Part shown: piece by piece, positions 32,640 to 40,617 of the stretch
Position numbering within the stretch: position 1 is the first letter of the stretch
Layout: each line of letters begins with the position of its first letter
Source of the DNA: a virus
Reading direction: 5' to 3' (one strand)
DNA: 41,810 nucleotides
Virus record (IMG/VR): IMGVR_UViG_3300021142_001088
Location: 1-41,810 of that record
The notes under the pieces: generated by a model
Database searches by the model: none
What the model was told of the DNA's origin: nothing
The model's input: only the letters and a program-made list of their open reading frames with translations
Translations under genes and position numbers: made by a program

Positions 32640-33177
32640 ATTCTTTAATAACAACCAATCTTATGTGAAATTCTTTAATGATTCCGTTATGTTCAGTGAT
32701 ATATCTCTGAACCTCGTTAGCTGGCTGACCATTAAAAGCCTTGATATAGAATTCTTCTGGAATTTCCTTAACATCAAGAATTTCAAAATCAACATTGTAG
32801 TAATAAGCAAGCTTTGATAGCGGAGTTTCTTTGTTAGTATCATTAAACTTCTTGCTGAAAATCCAAAGACCTAGAGGTGTAATTGGACGACGATGAGTTG
32901 GATCAGCTAGAAAAGTTTCATGCTTAGGATGAGGAACTCTAATGCTAATCATAGCACCATGCTTACATACTCTATAAAGTTCTTGTAGAACATGAAAGTA
33001 TCCTTCTCCCAAATGCTCAAGAACATGGTGAGCAATCACCTCATCGACTGAATTGTCTGGAAAAGGAAGATCTTCCTTTTCAATATCAAGACAGTAATCT
33101 GGCTTACAATTAGGATCATGATCTATAGTCACAAATCCTTCGAATTTTTCGTCACCAGCACCAATGTTTATCTTCAT
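32632..33177 (-). CDS. SAM-dependent methyltransferase
   Basis: A 181-residue class I methyltransferase from the ATG at 33175-33177, which has a GAGGAT ribosome site and follows the previous stop. Motif I is INIGAGDEKFEGF (residues 3-15), acidic motif II VTIDHD, and the motif IV/V region is DEVIAHHVLEHL with LYRVCKHGAMISIRVPH. It resembles the methyltransferase half of the fusion at 29252-30616. Likely acts on a sugar or lipid in the cassette. Confidence 0.88.
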   Translation of the reverse strand: MKINIGAGDEKFEGFVTIDHDPNCKPDYCLDIEKEDLPFPDNSVDEVIAHHVLEHLGEGYFHVLQELYRVCKHGAMISIRVPHPKHETFLADPTHRRPITPLGLWIFSKKFNDTNKETPLSKLAYYYNVDFEILDVKEIPEEFYIKAFNGQPANEVQRYITEHNGIIKEFHIRLVVIKEYD

Positions 33178-33184
33178 AATATCC

Positions 33185-33520
33185 TCACGCGAACTTATTA
33201 GTAATTTTTGGATGACTTGTTTCGGGTGTGCGGCAGTCAAACTGACGACATGATTTTGGTCGTCTCTCATATATAGAGCACTTCTGATTGATCAGGTACA
33301 TACATCCACCATGTTCAGCTTTTGGAATAGCAACAACAGGACGATCACATCCATCAACCTTCATGAAAGAATATACATATTGCCCAGACATTAATTCTTC
33401 TTCTGTCAAATACGGAGAAAGATTTGAACAGCAGTCAACACATGAACCACATGGAACATCAGATAGTGGAACATCGTATTCCACCAAAATTCCTTTAAAC
33501 TGAAATGTTTTAATTTTCAT
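33185..33520 (-). CDS. YkgJ-type cysteine-cluster protein
   Basis: A 111-residue protein starting at the ATG at 33518-33520, whose A is shared with the TGA of the upstream gene (TGATG) and which has GGTGGA just before it. The cysteine pattern CGSCVDCC, then GGCMYL, KCSIYERRP and SCRQFDC is that of the YkgJ / Fe- or Zn-cluster family. Metal binding is likely. A function in this glycan cassette is not known. Confidence 0.85.
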   Translation of the reverse strand: MKIKTFQFKGILVEYDVPLSDVPCGSCVDCCSNLSPYLTEEELMSGQYVYSFMKVDGCDRPVVAIPKAEHGGCMYLINQKCSIYERRPKSCRQFDCRTPETSHPKITNKFA

Positions 33521-34191
33521 CAATCCACCGCCAGAATATTCCAAATAGCAAGATAGCCTTCTAGGCCCATTATATCAAACTCGACACATTTATTCAAATC
33601 CATACTTCTAAATGCTGCGTGTTCCACATCAACATTTTGAATCATCATTGTCATCATTACACGTTCTAGAAAAAGAATAGCATCATCCACAAGAGAACCA
33701 CACACAGACCAAATTCTACTGTGAAAATGCATCGCGCCTTTTATATATTTTGACGCATCTCTGGTTCTATAGACATACTTTCCATAAAGAGAATCGTAAT
33801 CATTAATGTTAAACTTATCAGTCAATTTGTAACGACCTGAAATCTTAAAAATTCTCTTACATGTCAGATTGTGTTTGATGAAATCAAGAGCCACAGCCAT
33901 CATGTAAGTTTCTCCCTGACCTTTCATAGCATTATTATTAAACTCTTTAACTATTAATCTATCAGCAATAGAAATAAATTTTTCTACTTTAGATTGTAAT
34001 ACTTTAATAAGATCTTCGGTCAATGGCGAATTATCAATCAACAAAATGTAAGAATTAGGAACACGTTTTCTAATAGACTCTATGGTTTCTAAGGTCTGTT
34101 CGTATCTCGTCTTGTTGTCAATCAGGCTGTAAAGTGGAGTTGTAATTATAGTGGAAGTAATTACGAACACATAATCAGTGAGCAAATTCAT
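33520..34191 (-). CDS. Glycosyltransferase-like protein of unknown family
   Basis: A 223-residue protein from the ATG at 34189-34191; the longer reading would use TTG. The start resembles phage sugar-cassette proteins: VFVITSTI, then TIESIRKRVPNSYILLIDNS, KGQGETY and RIFKISGRYKL. These suggest a GT-A-like fold, but I do not recognise the exact family and see no clear DxD. It overlaps the upstream gene by 17 bases and is coupled to the cysteine-cluster gene. Confidence 0.72.
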   Translation of the reverse strand: MNLLTDYVFVITSTIITTPLYSLIDNKTRYEQTLETIESIRKRVPNSYILLIDNSPLTEDLIKVLQSKVEKFISIADRLIVKEFNNNAMKGQGETYMMAVALDFIKHNLTCKRIFKISGRYKLTDKFNINDYDSLYGKYVYRTRDASKYIKGAMHFHSRIWSVCGSLVDDAILFLERVMMTMMIQNVDVEHAAFRSMDLNKCVEFDIMGLEGYLAIWNILAVD

Positions 34192-34960
34192 TCCACCACA
34201 TCGCCCAATCAATAAAAGGTTCTATATGTTCCTTGTATTGAAGATGTAAAGCCAGACTTGGAATAGGACTGAATCTCAGTGCTTGTCCTGAACGCCATAT
34301 TCTTCCTATAGTGTTATTTTCATCAAAGTGTTCAGTGCGAGGCTTGAGATAATCACCATTATATTTAAGAGCCAATGTTTCAAATATAGACCAGTATTTC
34401 TTATACAACTCTGGTGTACACATCAAGACTTGTGTAGTCTGTAAGGCGGTTCTCCAGTGTCTATGTGAACCAGTGACGATAAAACCAGGAGCATCTGGTG
34501 GATTGTACAGGTGTGGATCATTAAAAGGATAGATTACAATTTCTTTGTCTGGTATTTTAGACTTAAAAATCTCATATGATTCTAACATTTCCTGAACAGC
34601 CGTCAAGCAATGTATATAGTCATCCTCAATAGAGTATGTCAAATCAGCGGTACTGTCTCTACACATCAGCCACTGCTCATATGATGAATTATTGTATCCA
34701 GATTTTTCTAGATTGATAATCTTTAAATCAACATCACGAATCCAAGGTAGATTTTTTAAATAGTTAAGTGTATCTTCCGAAGAATGATCGTCAAGAATAG
34801 TAAGACTGATATCATGATCTTTGACAATATTACAACTATTGACTAAAGAAGTAACACACCCTTTTACTATCTCATTTTTTGGTTTATTACAGTATCTCAC
34901 ACGCCAGTCATTATGAACATTAGTGTGATCACAAGTTCTCATCACAATATCTAATTTCAT
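34175..34960 (-). CDS. Glycosyltransferase-like protein (paralogue of fusion N-half)
   Basis: A 261-residue protein with the ATG at 34958-34960, which overlaps the sulfotransferase stop (ATGA) and has GAGG seven bases upstream. LDDHSS, EDDY (DxD-like) and RHWRTALQT occur in the same order as in residues 61-182 of the fusion protein at 29252-30616, and the ends (SLALHLQYKEHIEPFIDWAM versus SAALHMG...LIDWQTLW) also match. The two genes are paralogues. Substrate unknown. Confidence 0.82.
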   Translation of the reverse strand: MKLDIVMRTCDHTNVHNDWRVRYCNKPKNEIVKGCVTSLVNSCNIVKDHDISLTILDDHSSEDTLNYLKNLPWIRDVDLKIINLEKSGYNNSSYEQWLMCRDSTADLTYSIEDDYIHCLTAVQEMLESYEIFKSKIPDKEIVIYPFNDPHLYNPPDAPGFIVTGSHRHWRTALQTTQVLMCTPELYKKYWSIFETLALKYNGDYLKPRTEHFDENNTIGRIWRSGQALRFSPIPSLALHLQYKEHIEPFIDWAMWWNEFAH

Positions 34961-35730
34961 CTCCACACCTCAAGTCCAGTAAACTGATTCATAATATCTG
35001 GGGGTAACACGGGATCTCGTTTTATAAACTCCACTTTCTTTCTAATCTTATGTAGACCGTGAATACCAGCATCAATATCATACTCATCATAAGAACCTTC
35101 TACATTATCGAAGTCATGTTTGAAATATGGTTCACCAATAAAATTGTAAAGAGCACACATAGTCATCTCTGGATTCTTGGCAAGATTTTCATACTCTATT
35201 AGCATGATTTTTCTTTTCTGAGGACCAGTGATTGCTTCTTTTAGACTATCATAAGCAAAACGCACAGTGTGACCAGGCATCATCAGAGCATTACTGCGAG
35301 TGTATACTGTTTCTGATTCTTGCTCACCATACATTTTAGACATAGTGAATGGATTTCTTCGAAAAAGAACCTCAAAGGAATCAAGAATCCAATTGATATC
35401 GCGAACACAGCAAATTACTTTTGATTTTGGATTTGTCACTTCCAATAAGGGAAGTAGAGAACTCCATCCTCTGTTTGTATTAAAACAAACTTCTTGAGGA
35501 ATATGACTATGATATGTTTCTATCATATTTTGAATTAACTCAATTCTTTTATTCTCAGGACACTGTAATGCGTATCCAGGTCCAGCATGAGATTCTTTGA
35601 TAATAGAACGAACAAACCTAGCAAGAGGGTTCGATATATTAGAATAGAATTTAGGATTTTGATTTAGAATACTTGTTAATAATGTAGAACCAGATCTCGG
35701 AAGTCCCGAGATAAAATGATAACGTTTCAT
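34957..35730 (-). CDS. Sulfotransferase family protein
   Basis: PAPS-dependent sulfotransferase-like protein, 257 residues. The 5'-phosphosulfate loop is HFISGLPRSGSTLL (residues 5-18) and the 3'-phosphate-binding segment is VICCVRDINWILDSF. Both are key donor-site motifs. The acceptor could be a glycan or a peptide; it cannot be predicted. GAGG precedes the ATG. A TATAAATA box lies 76 bases upstream inside the RCC1 gene. Sulfotransferases occur in other marine T4-like phages. Confidence 0.9.
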   Translation of the reverse strand: MKRYHFISGLPRSGSTLLTSILNQNPKFYSNISNPLARFVRSIIKESHAGPGYALQCPENKRIELIQNMIETYHSHIPQEVCFNTNRGWSSLLPLLEVTNPKSKVICCVRDINWILDSFEVLFRRNPFTMSKMYGEQESETVYTRSNALMMPGHTVRFAYDSLKEAITGPQKRKIMLIEYENLAKNPEMTMCALYNFIGEPYFKHDFDNVEGSYDEYDIDAGIHGLHKIRKKVEFIKRDPVLPPDIMNQFTGLEVWR

Positions 35731-35743
35731 AAAACCTCATTAA

Positions 35744-36949
35744 TTAAAATGATATATCAGTGACACCATATGATGTGGCATAGCCAGCAGCAACCTGCTT
35801 CCAAGTATTTATACCTCCCACAACCGATATAGGACTTGATGTATCTCCAGAATCATTATTACCAAGAGCACCGCTTATATTATATCCACAAGCCCATAAA
35901 GTTCCATCTGCTTTTATAGCAAAAAAATTATGAACACCGCAAGTACAAGAAACCCAGTTTGTTCCACCGCCAATAACAGTTACAGGACTTGATCTATTTG
36001 TTCCGTCTCCAGTTCCTAATTGCCCATTACCGTTTGAACCCCATGACCAAAGAGTGCCGTCTGTTCTAATAGCCAAAACTGATTGTGTATCACCACCACC
36101 CTCATTTATAGCCTTCCATGTAAATCCTCCCAATACACTAACAGGACTTGATCTATTTACTGTTGTTCCATCACCTAAATTTCCGTTTGTATTTTGTCCC
36201 CAACTCCACAAAGTTCCATCACTTCTTAATCCAATACTAAAATAGTTACATGCTGCCATGTCGGTCCACGTAAAGCTGCCTATAACAGCAGTAGGAACAG
36301 ATTCTGAACTTGCTGTTCCATCTCCACCCTGACCAAAACCATTGTAACCCCAGTACCACAAAGAACCATCCGTTTTTAATCCAAGAGTAAGTAATTTACC
36401 AGAAGAAACTCTATACCAGTTAGTTCCTGTAATTTTAACTGGACTTGATCTTGATAAAGTAGTTCCGTCTCCTACTGAACCGAATGAATTATCTCCCCAA
36501 CACCATGCCGTTCCGTCTGTTTTAACAGCCGCAGTGTGAGCATATCCACAAGAAATTTGTGACCAGTTTGTTCCTCCACCACTTGTTGTGGTAGGACTGG
36601 ATCTGCTCAATGTTGTACCAATTCCTAATTCTCCGTCAACATTACTTCCCCACATCCAAAGAGTACCGTTAGTTTTTACTCCTCCAGCAAATTTATCAGC
36701 ATAACCACCAGCACTAATTTGTTTCCAGTTTACACCACCACCAGAAGTTGTTCCTGGGCTAGATCTTGATGCTGTTGTAGCTCCAAGAGATCCTAACTGT
36801 CCTATCGAATTTGAACCCCAACTCCAAAGAGTACCAGCATTTAAAAGAGCGCGGGGCATGAGAATGCTAGAAAGATCACTTCCAAAAAAGTTAACGTTAT
36901 CCGTTACTCTATAGTTAACAATTGTTAAATAATTGTTGGCTAAAGTCAT
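35744..36949 (-). CDS. RCC1-repeat seven-bladed propeller protein 1
   Basis: A 401-residue protein. After about 38 residues there are seven RCC1-type repeats of roughly 50 residues, each with a GTLWSWGSN...GQLG core (for example GTLWMWGSNVDGELG and GTLWYWGYNGFGQGG). Seven repeats make a complete beta propeller. The short N-terminus may anchor it to a fibre. Its position among tail-fibre genes suggests an adhesin or fibre tip. The start overlaps the previous stop (TAATG). Confidence 0.88.
   Translation of the reverse strand: MTLANNYLTIVNYRVTDNVNFFGSDLSSILMPRALLNAGTLWSWGSNSIGQLGSLGATTASRSSPGTTSGGGVNWKQISAGGYADKFAGGVKTNGTLWMWGSNVDGELGIGTTLSRSSPTTTSGGGTNWSQISCGYAHTAAVKTDGTAWCWGDNSFGSVGDGTTLSRSSPVKITGTNWYRVSSGKLLTLGLKTDGSLWYWGYNGFGQGGDGTASSESVPTAVIGSFTWTDMAACNYFSIGLRSDGTLWSWGQNTNGNLGDGTTVNRSSPVSVLGGFTWKAINEGGGDTQSVLAIRTDGTLWSWGSNGNGQLGTGDGTNRSSPVTVIGGGTNWVSCTCGVHNFFAIKADGTLWACGYNISGALGNNDSGDTSSPISVVGGINTWKQVAAGYATSYGVTDISF
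35806..35813 (-). promoter_or_regulatory. Possible internal late promoter for the sugar cassette
   Basis: Exact TATAAATA on the minus strand within the 3' part of RCC1 gene 1, 76 bases before the sulfotransferase ATG. The distance is longer than at other late promoters here, so it may be chance. Confidence 0.4.
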
Positions 36950-37443
36950 TATACTTCTCTCAACCTAAAAACCTGTATCAAACCACTGGTGAATGAATGA
37001 AACAACCAAGGTCTGAAAAATATTCCTTGTGATGGTCCTAATTGATAATCTACTGTTAGATTCCATTCAAACAGATTTCTGTAGTTGAATTTAAATCCTT
37101 GAAGAGCATTGTTAGAACCAGACTGATGTTCGTATATATTAAATATGGTCCTATCTAAAGCAACGACAAATATCCATTCCTTTAAAGTATCAAAAGGCTC
37201 AAAATGAATGAAGTGTTCTGGTCTTCTAAAAATTCCAGAGTTTTCTTTTATCACGGTCACAGACATGTTTAGAGTTTTTGAAAACAGTTGATCAGCATCA
37301 ACTGGAACCATATTGAAATCAACCAACTCTGTTCCAAAATCAAATTGCTTGAAATGCGGAAGCGCATCTATTACAGCAGTGATTCTTCTGGCTTCTTCTG
37401 GTTTATAGAAATCGTCAACTGTCATTGTTTTAATAAGAGCCAT
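36949..37443 (-). CDS. Small accessory protein, possible 2OG-Fe(II) oxygenase fold
   Basis: A 164-residue protein starting at the ATG at 37441-37443, which overlaps the previous stop (TAATG). The C-terminal pattern IFFRPWLFHSFTSGLIQVFRL resembles the last strand of phage 2-oxoglutarate/iron oxygenases (H...R spacing), and HFIHFEPFD could be a metal site. Not all ligands can be placed, so an enzyme role is tentative. It sits between two RCC1 genes. Confidence 0.6.
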   Translation of the reverse strand: MALIKTMTVDDFYKPEEARRITAVIDALPHFKQFDFGTELVDFNMVPVDADQLFSKTLNMSVTVIKENSGIFRRPEHFIHFEPFDTLKEWIFVVALDRTIFNIYEHQSGSNNALQGFKFNYRNLFEWNLTVDYQLGPSQGIFFRPWLFHSFTSGLIQVFRLREV

Positions 37444-38672
37444 TACCAATTATTTCCTTCGTGAATTGCCACCATAGAAGTATCTACCCACACAAATTTC
37501 CAATCTGATTGAAAAACAGAAACAGTTGTTGTTGGACTGCTTCTACTTGTAGTTGTTACTCCATCACCTAGTTGCCCGTTGCTATTATCACCCCACAACC
37601 ATAGTGTTCCATCTGTTCTGATACCACCAGAATTATTACCACCAGCATCTACTTGTTGCCAGTTTGTTCCTCCCCCAGCAGTAGTAACTGGACTTGAAGC
37701 ACTGGCTGAAGTTGCTCCTCCAGTTCCAAGTTGTCCAACTGAATTACTTCCCCAAGTCCATAAAGTTCCATCAGATTTGATAGCAGCACAGTGAGCAGTA
37801 CCAGCAGCAACCTGTTTCCAAGGTGGTACAATTCCTCCGATAACAGATATTGGACTGGATTTAGCTACTACAGTTCCATCACCCAATTGTCCGTTACTAT
37901 TATTTCCCCAAGTCCAAATATTACCGTCAGTTTTTACAGCGGCCATAAACCCAGCAGTAGAAGCTACAGAAACCTGACTCCAGTTTGTTCCGCCACCAGA
38001 AGTAGTTATAGGACTTGATTGTCCAAGAGCTGTGGAACCATTGCCTAATTGACCATTAGAATTGCCACCCCATGTCCATAAAGTTCCATCTGTTTTAATA
38101 GCTGCTGTTGATGGTCCAGCAACATATATTTGTTTCCAGTTTGTTCCACCACCAGCAGTAGTTACTGGGCTTGACTTGTTTGTTGTTGTCAAATCTCCTA
38201 AAGCACCGAGTGTATTAGTTCCCCACATCCAAAGAGTGCCGTCAGATTTGACAGCACCCATATGTGGAGAAGTACCAACTCCACCAACTTGTGACCATGT
38301 TACCCCAACACCTGAAACTTGAACAGGACTTGATACTGAAGCAGTTGTGGCTCCAAGATTACCTAGATTACCTCCAGAATTCGTGCCCCATGTCCAAAGA
38401 GTCCCATCAGTTTTTACACCAACACCTCCTGTTCCACCATATGTAGTAACTTGTTTCCAGTTTGTTCCGCCACCAGCAACTGTTCCAGGGCTTGATTTGT
38501 TTACAGTTGAGCCATCACCCAAAGAACCAAGTGTATCAAGCCCCCAAGTTAATACTTCGGGTTGTATCATATTAGGAACTAACGAAGGATAATATGTCAT
38601 AATGTATTGTTTAGTAACATATTTGTTACCAACATCAATTCCATCACTGTCTTTAAAACCAAGACCAGTCAT
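37443..38672 (-). CDS. RCC1-repeat seven-bladed propeller protein 2
   Basis: A 409-residue paralogue of the neighbouring RCC1 proteins. Its N-terminus (GFKDSDGIDVGNKYVTKQY) resembles short leaders of marine phage fibre proteins. Seven repeats follow, with cores such as GTLWTWGTNSGGNLG, GTLWTWGGNSNGQLG and GTLWLWGDNSNGQLG. Coupled to its neighbours by one-base overlaps on both sides. Probable receptor-binding or fibre component. Confidence 0.88.
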   Translation of the reverse strand: MTGLGFKDSDGIDVGNKYVTKQYIMTYYPSLVPNMIQPEVLTWGLDTLGSLGDGSTVNKSSPGTVAGGGTNWKQVTTYGGTGGVGVKTDGTLWTWGTNSGGNLGNLGATTASVSSPVQVSGVGVTWSQVGGVGTSPHMGAVKSDGTLWMWGTNTLGALGDLTTTNKSSPVTTAGGGTNWKQIYVAGPSTAAIKTDGTLWTWGGNSNGQLGNGSTALGQSSPITTSGGGTNWSQVSVASTAGFMAAVKTDGNIWTWGNNSNGQLGDGTVVAKSSPISVIGGIVPPWKQVAAGTAHCAAIKSDGTLWTWGSNSVGQLGTGGATSASASSPVTTAGGGTNWQQVDAGGNNSGGIRTDGTLWLWGDNSNGQLGDGVTTTSRSSPTTTVSVFQSDWKFVWVDTSMVAIHEGNNW

Positions 38673-39295
38673 TATGGCTCCAGAACAACAGCATCGACTT
38701 CAGCAAGAGATTGACAAGCATCAATTTCTGCTGCTTTATTCACTTCCCATGTAAATTGATTTTGAATATATGTTGCTCCAGCAGCAACAACATTTCCAAG
38801 ATCTGCTTTTGTCAGAGTCAACCAAGCTTCTGGAAATTTCCACTGAACAGTATCATTATCTCCCATCAAAAGATATTTCTGAATGAATATATTTCTACCA
38901 TCTCTTGAAGTATCTATTGTGACTGTTGTATTTTGAACAGTTGCTGTTGTTCCAGAAATTTCTTTGTTATAACGATTGGCCGCAACAATTGGTTTTAAAG
39001 CACCCTTAACCCAGTTCAAATCACTATCAAGAACCTGATATGATGCTGTTGCCACATTGTTTGAAAAATCCCAAAATGGCCCGTGACAATATTGAATCTT
39101 TGGATTGTGTGGGGGATATTCGACAATAGCTGGAAGAATAGAATTATTAGCATCAATAACAACAGGACCACCTGGATCATCTCTATTTAACTGAAAGTCA
39201 AGACCCAAATCATCGGTTATGGTTGATTGAAACGAATAATAGTTCCATCCTCTTGGACCATTTATTACTGAATTGTTTGAAACTAAAACGTACAT
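38672..39295 (-). CDS. Tail-fibre accessory protein (DUF4376-like)
   Basis: A 207-residue protein. The C-terminal half follows the pattern GRNIFIQKYLLMGDNDTVQW, FPEAWLTLTKADLGNVV and FTWEVNKAAEIDACQSL, which I associate with DUF4376-type phage tail-fibre proteins. The N-terminal half is beta-rich. It may act in fibre assembly. It lies between two RCC1 genes. Confidence 0.68.
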   Translation of the reverse strand: MYVLVSNNSVINGPRGWNYYSFQSTITDDLGLDFQLNRDDPGGPVVIDANNSILPAIVEYPPHNPKIQYCHGPFWDFSNNVATASYQVLDSDLNWVKGALKPIVAANRYNKEISGTTATVQNTTVTIDTSRDGRNIFIQKYLLMGDNDTVQWKFPEAWLTLTKADLGNVVAAGATYIQNQFTWEVNKAAEIDACQSLAEVDAVVLEP

Positions 39296-39303
39296 TATGA
39301 CTC

Positions 39304-40617
39304 CTATTGTCCTATCGCAAGAGTGTAATCGCCACCAGCGGAAACTTTAATCCAATTTATATTAGATGGAATCTGAGTTGGACTAGATCTTGAATTTGCG
39401 GTAGTTCCATCACCAATCTGACCGAAGTTATCATTACCCCACATCCATAAAGTCCCGTCTGTTTTTACAGCAGCCATTATCGAAGAATTGTTTGCGAACG
39501 ATCCAGAGATCCCCCCAGAAGGCCCACCCACATCGACTTGCTTCCATGTTGTTCCTCCACCCGCTACGGTGTTTGGGCTCGATGTACTTGACGCAATAGG
39601 TGTATTTTGACCTAATGTTCCAGTAAAGTTAGAACCCCAAGTCCAAAGAGTTCCATCTGTTTTAATACCAGCCATTGAAAACATTCCTACAGCCACACTT
39701 TTCCATGAAGCCGAGCTAATAGAACCAACAACTGTCACTGGGCTAGATATACTTGTTGCTGTTGGTCCATTTTGACCAAGCATACCAGCGATATTAGCCC
39801 CCCATGTCCATAAACTACCATCTGACTGTATAGCAGCAAATGTTGTGTAATTATTATTAGCTGAAATACCAGAAACCCACCCAGAACTTCCAGTCGCAAC
39901 TTTGACCCAGGGTTTTCCAGCACTAGGTACTGATGCTGGACTTGATATAGAAGCAGAAGTAGCACCGAAAGAACCCAATTGCCCTACTTGATTTGAACCC
40001 CATGTCCATAAAGTTCCGTCTGATTTAATAGCGGCGCATGTTGTTCCATCATTTGCTAAAGCTATCCAGTTTGTTCCGCCACCAGCAGTTGTTACTGGGC
40101 TTGATTTAGCTACACCAGTATTATCTCCTAATTGACCATAGTTGTTTGAACCCCATGTCCATAAAGTTCCATCTGATTTAAGACCAGCAGTTGTACAATA
40201 ATATGTAGTAGTACCACCTACTACTTGAAAGGCAGCATTTCCAATAGAAACATCTTTCCAGTTTGTTCCACCACCAGCAGTTGTTACTGGGCTTGATTTA
40301 GCTACACCAGTATTATCTCCTAAAACACCGTTAACATTTGTACCCCATACCCATAATGTACCATCTGATTTGACTCCAGCAGAATAAGTGTTTCCTCCTA
40401 GTGTTGAATGGACACTAGTAGATATTTTTATCCAGTTTGAACCACCACCAGATGTTGTTACTGGACTGGATCTGGGTGCGACTGTATTATCTCCCAATTG
40501 CCCAGTTCCATTATATCCCCAAGCAAATAGTTTATTACCAATAAATTGATCAAACAATTCATAGTCTGTAAAAAATATTCTAGAAAAATCATTATTAGCA
40601 GCTAAGAATCCTGTCAT
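39304..40617 (-). CDS. RCC1-repeat seven-bladed propeller protein 3
   Basis: A 437-residue RCC1 protein, the longest of three. The short N-terminus (MTGFLAANNDFSRIFFTDYELFDQF) is followed by seven repeats (KLFAWGYNGTGQLG, GTLWVWGTNVNGVLG, GTLWTWGSNNYGQLG, GTLWTWGSNQVGQLG and so on), some with longer loops. Two blades share a 66-base nearly identical DNA segment. The start overlaps the preceding fibre gene stop (TAATG). Confidence 0.88.
   Translation of the reverse strand: MTGFLAANNDFSRIFFTDYELFDQFIGNKLFAWGYNGTGQLGDNTVAPRSSPVTTSGGGSNWIKISTSVHSTLGGNTYSAGVKSDGTLWVWGTNVNGVLGDNTGVAKSSPVTTAGGGTNWKDVSIGNAAFQVVGGTTTYYCTTAGLKSDGTLWTWGSNNYGQLGDNTGVAKSSPVTTAGGGTNWIALANDGTTCAAIKSDGTLWTWGSNQVGQLGSFGATSASISSPASVPSAGKPWVKVATGSSGWVSGISANNNYTTFAAIQSDGSLWTWGANIAGMLGQNGPTATSISSPVTVVGSISSASWKSVAVGMFSMAGIKTDGTLWTWGSNFTGTLGQNTPIASSTSSPNTVAGGGTTWKQVDVGGPSGGISGSFANNSSIMAAVKTDGTLWMWGNDNFGQIGDGTTANSRSSPTQIPSNINWIKVSAGGDYTLAIGQ
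40065..40130 (+). repeat. 66-base direct repeat inside RCC1 gene 3, copy A
   Basis: The segment starting TCCAGTTTGTTCCGCC and ending ATTATCTCCTA recurs at 40257-40322 with one mismatch. It encodes the same part of two propeller blades and could support blade gain or loss by recombination. Confidence 0.9.
40257..40322 (+). repeat. 66-base direct repeat inside RCC1 gene 3, copy B
   Basis: Second copy, 192 bases after copy A, differing at one base (A for G). One blade length separates the copies. Confidence 0.9.
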
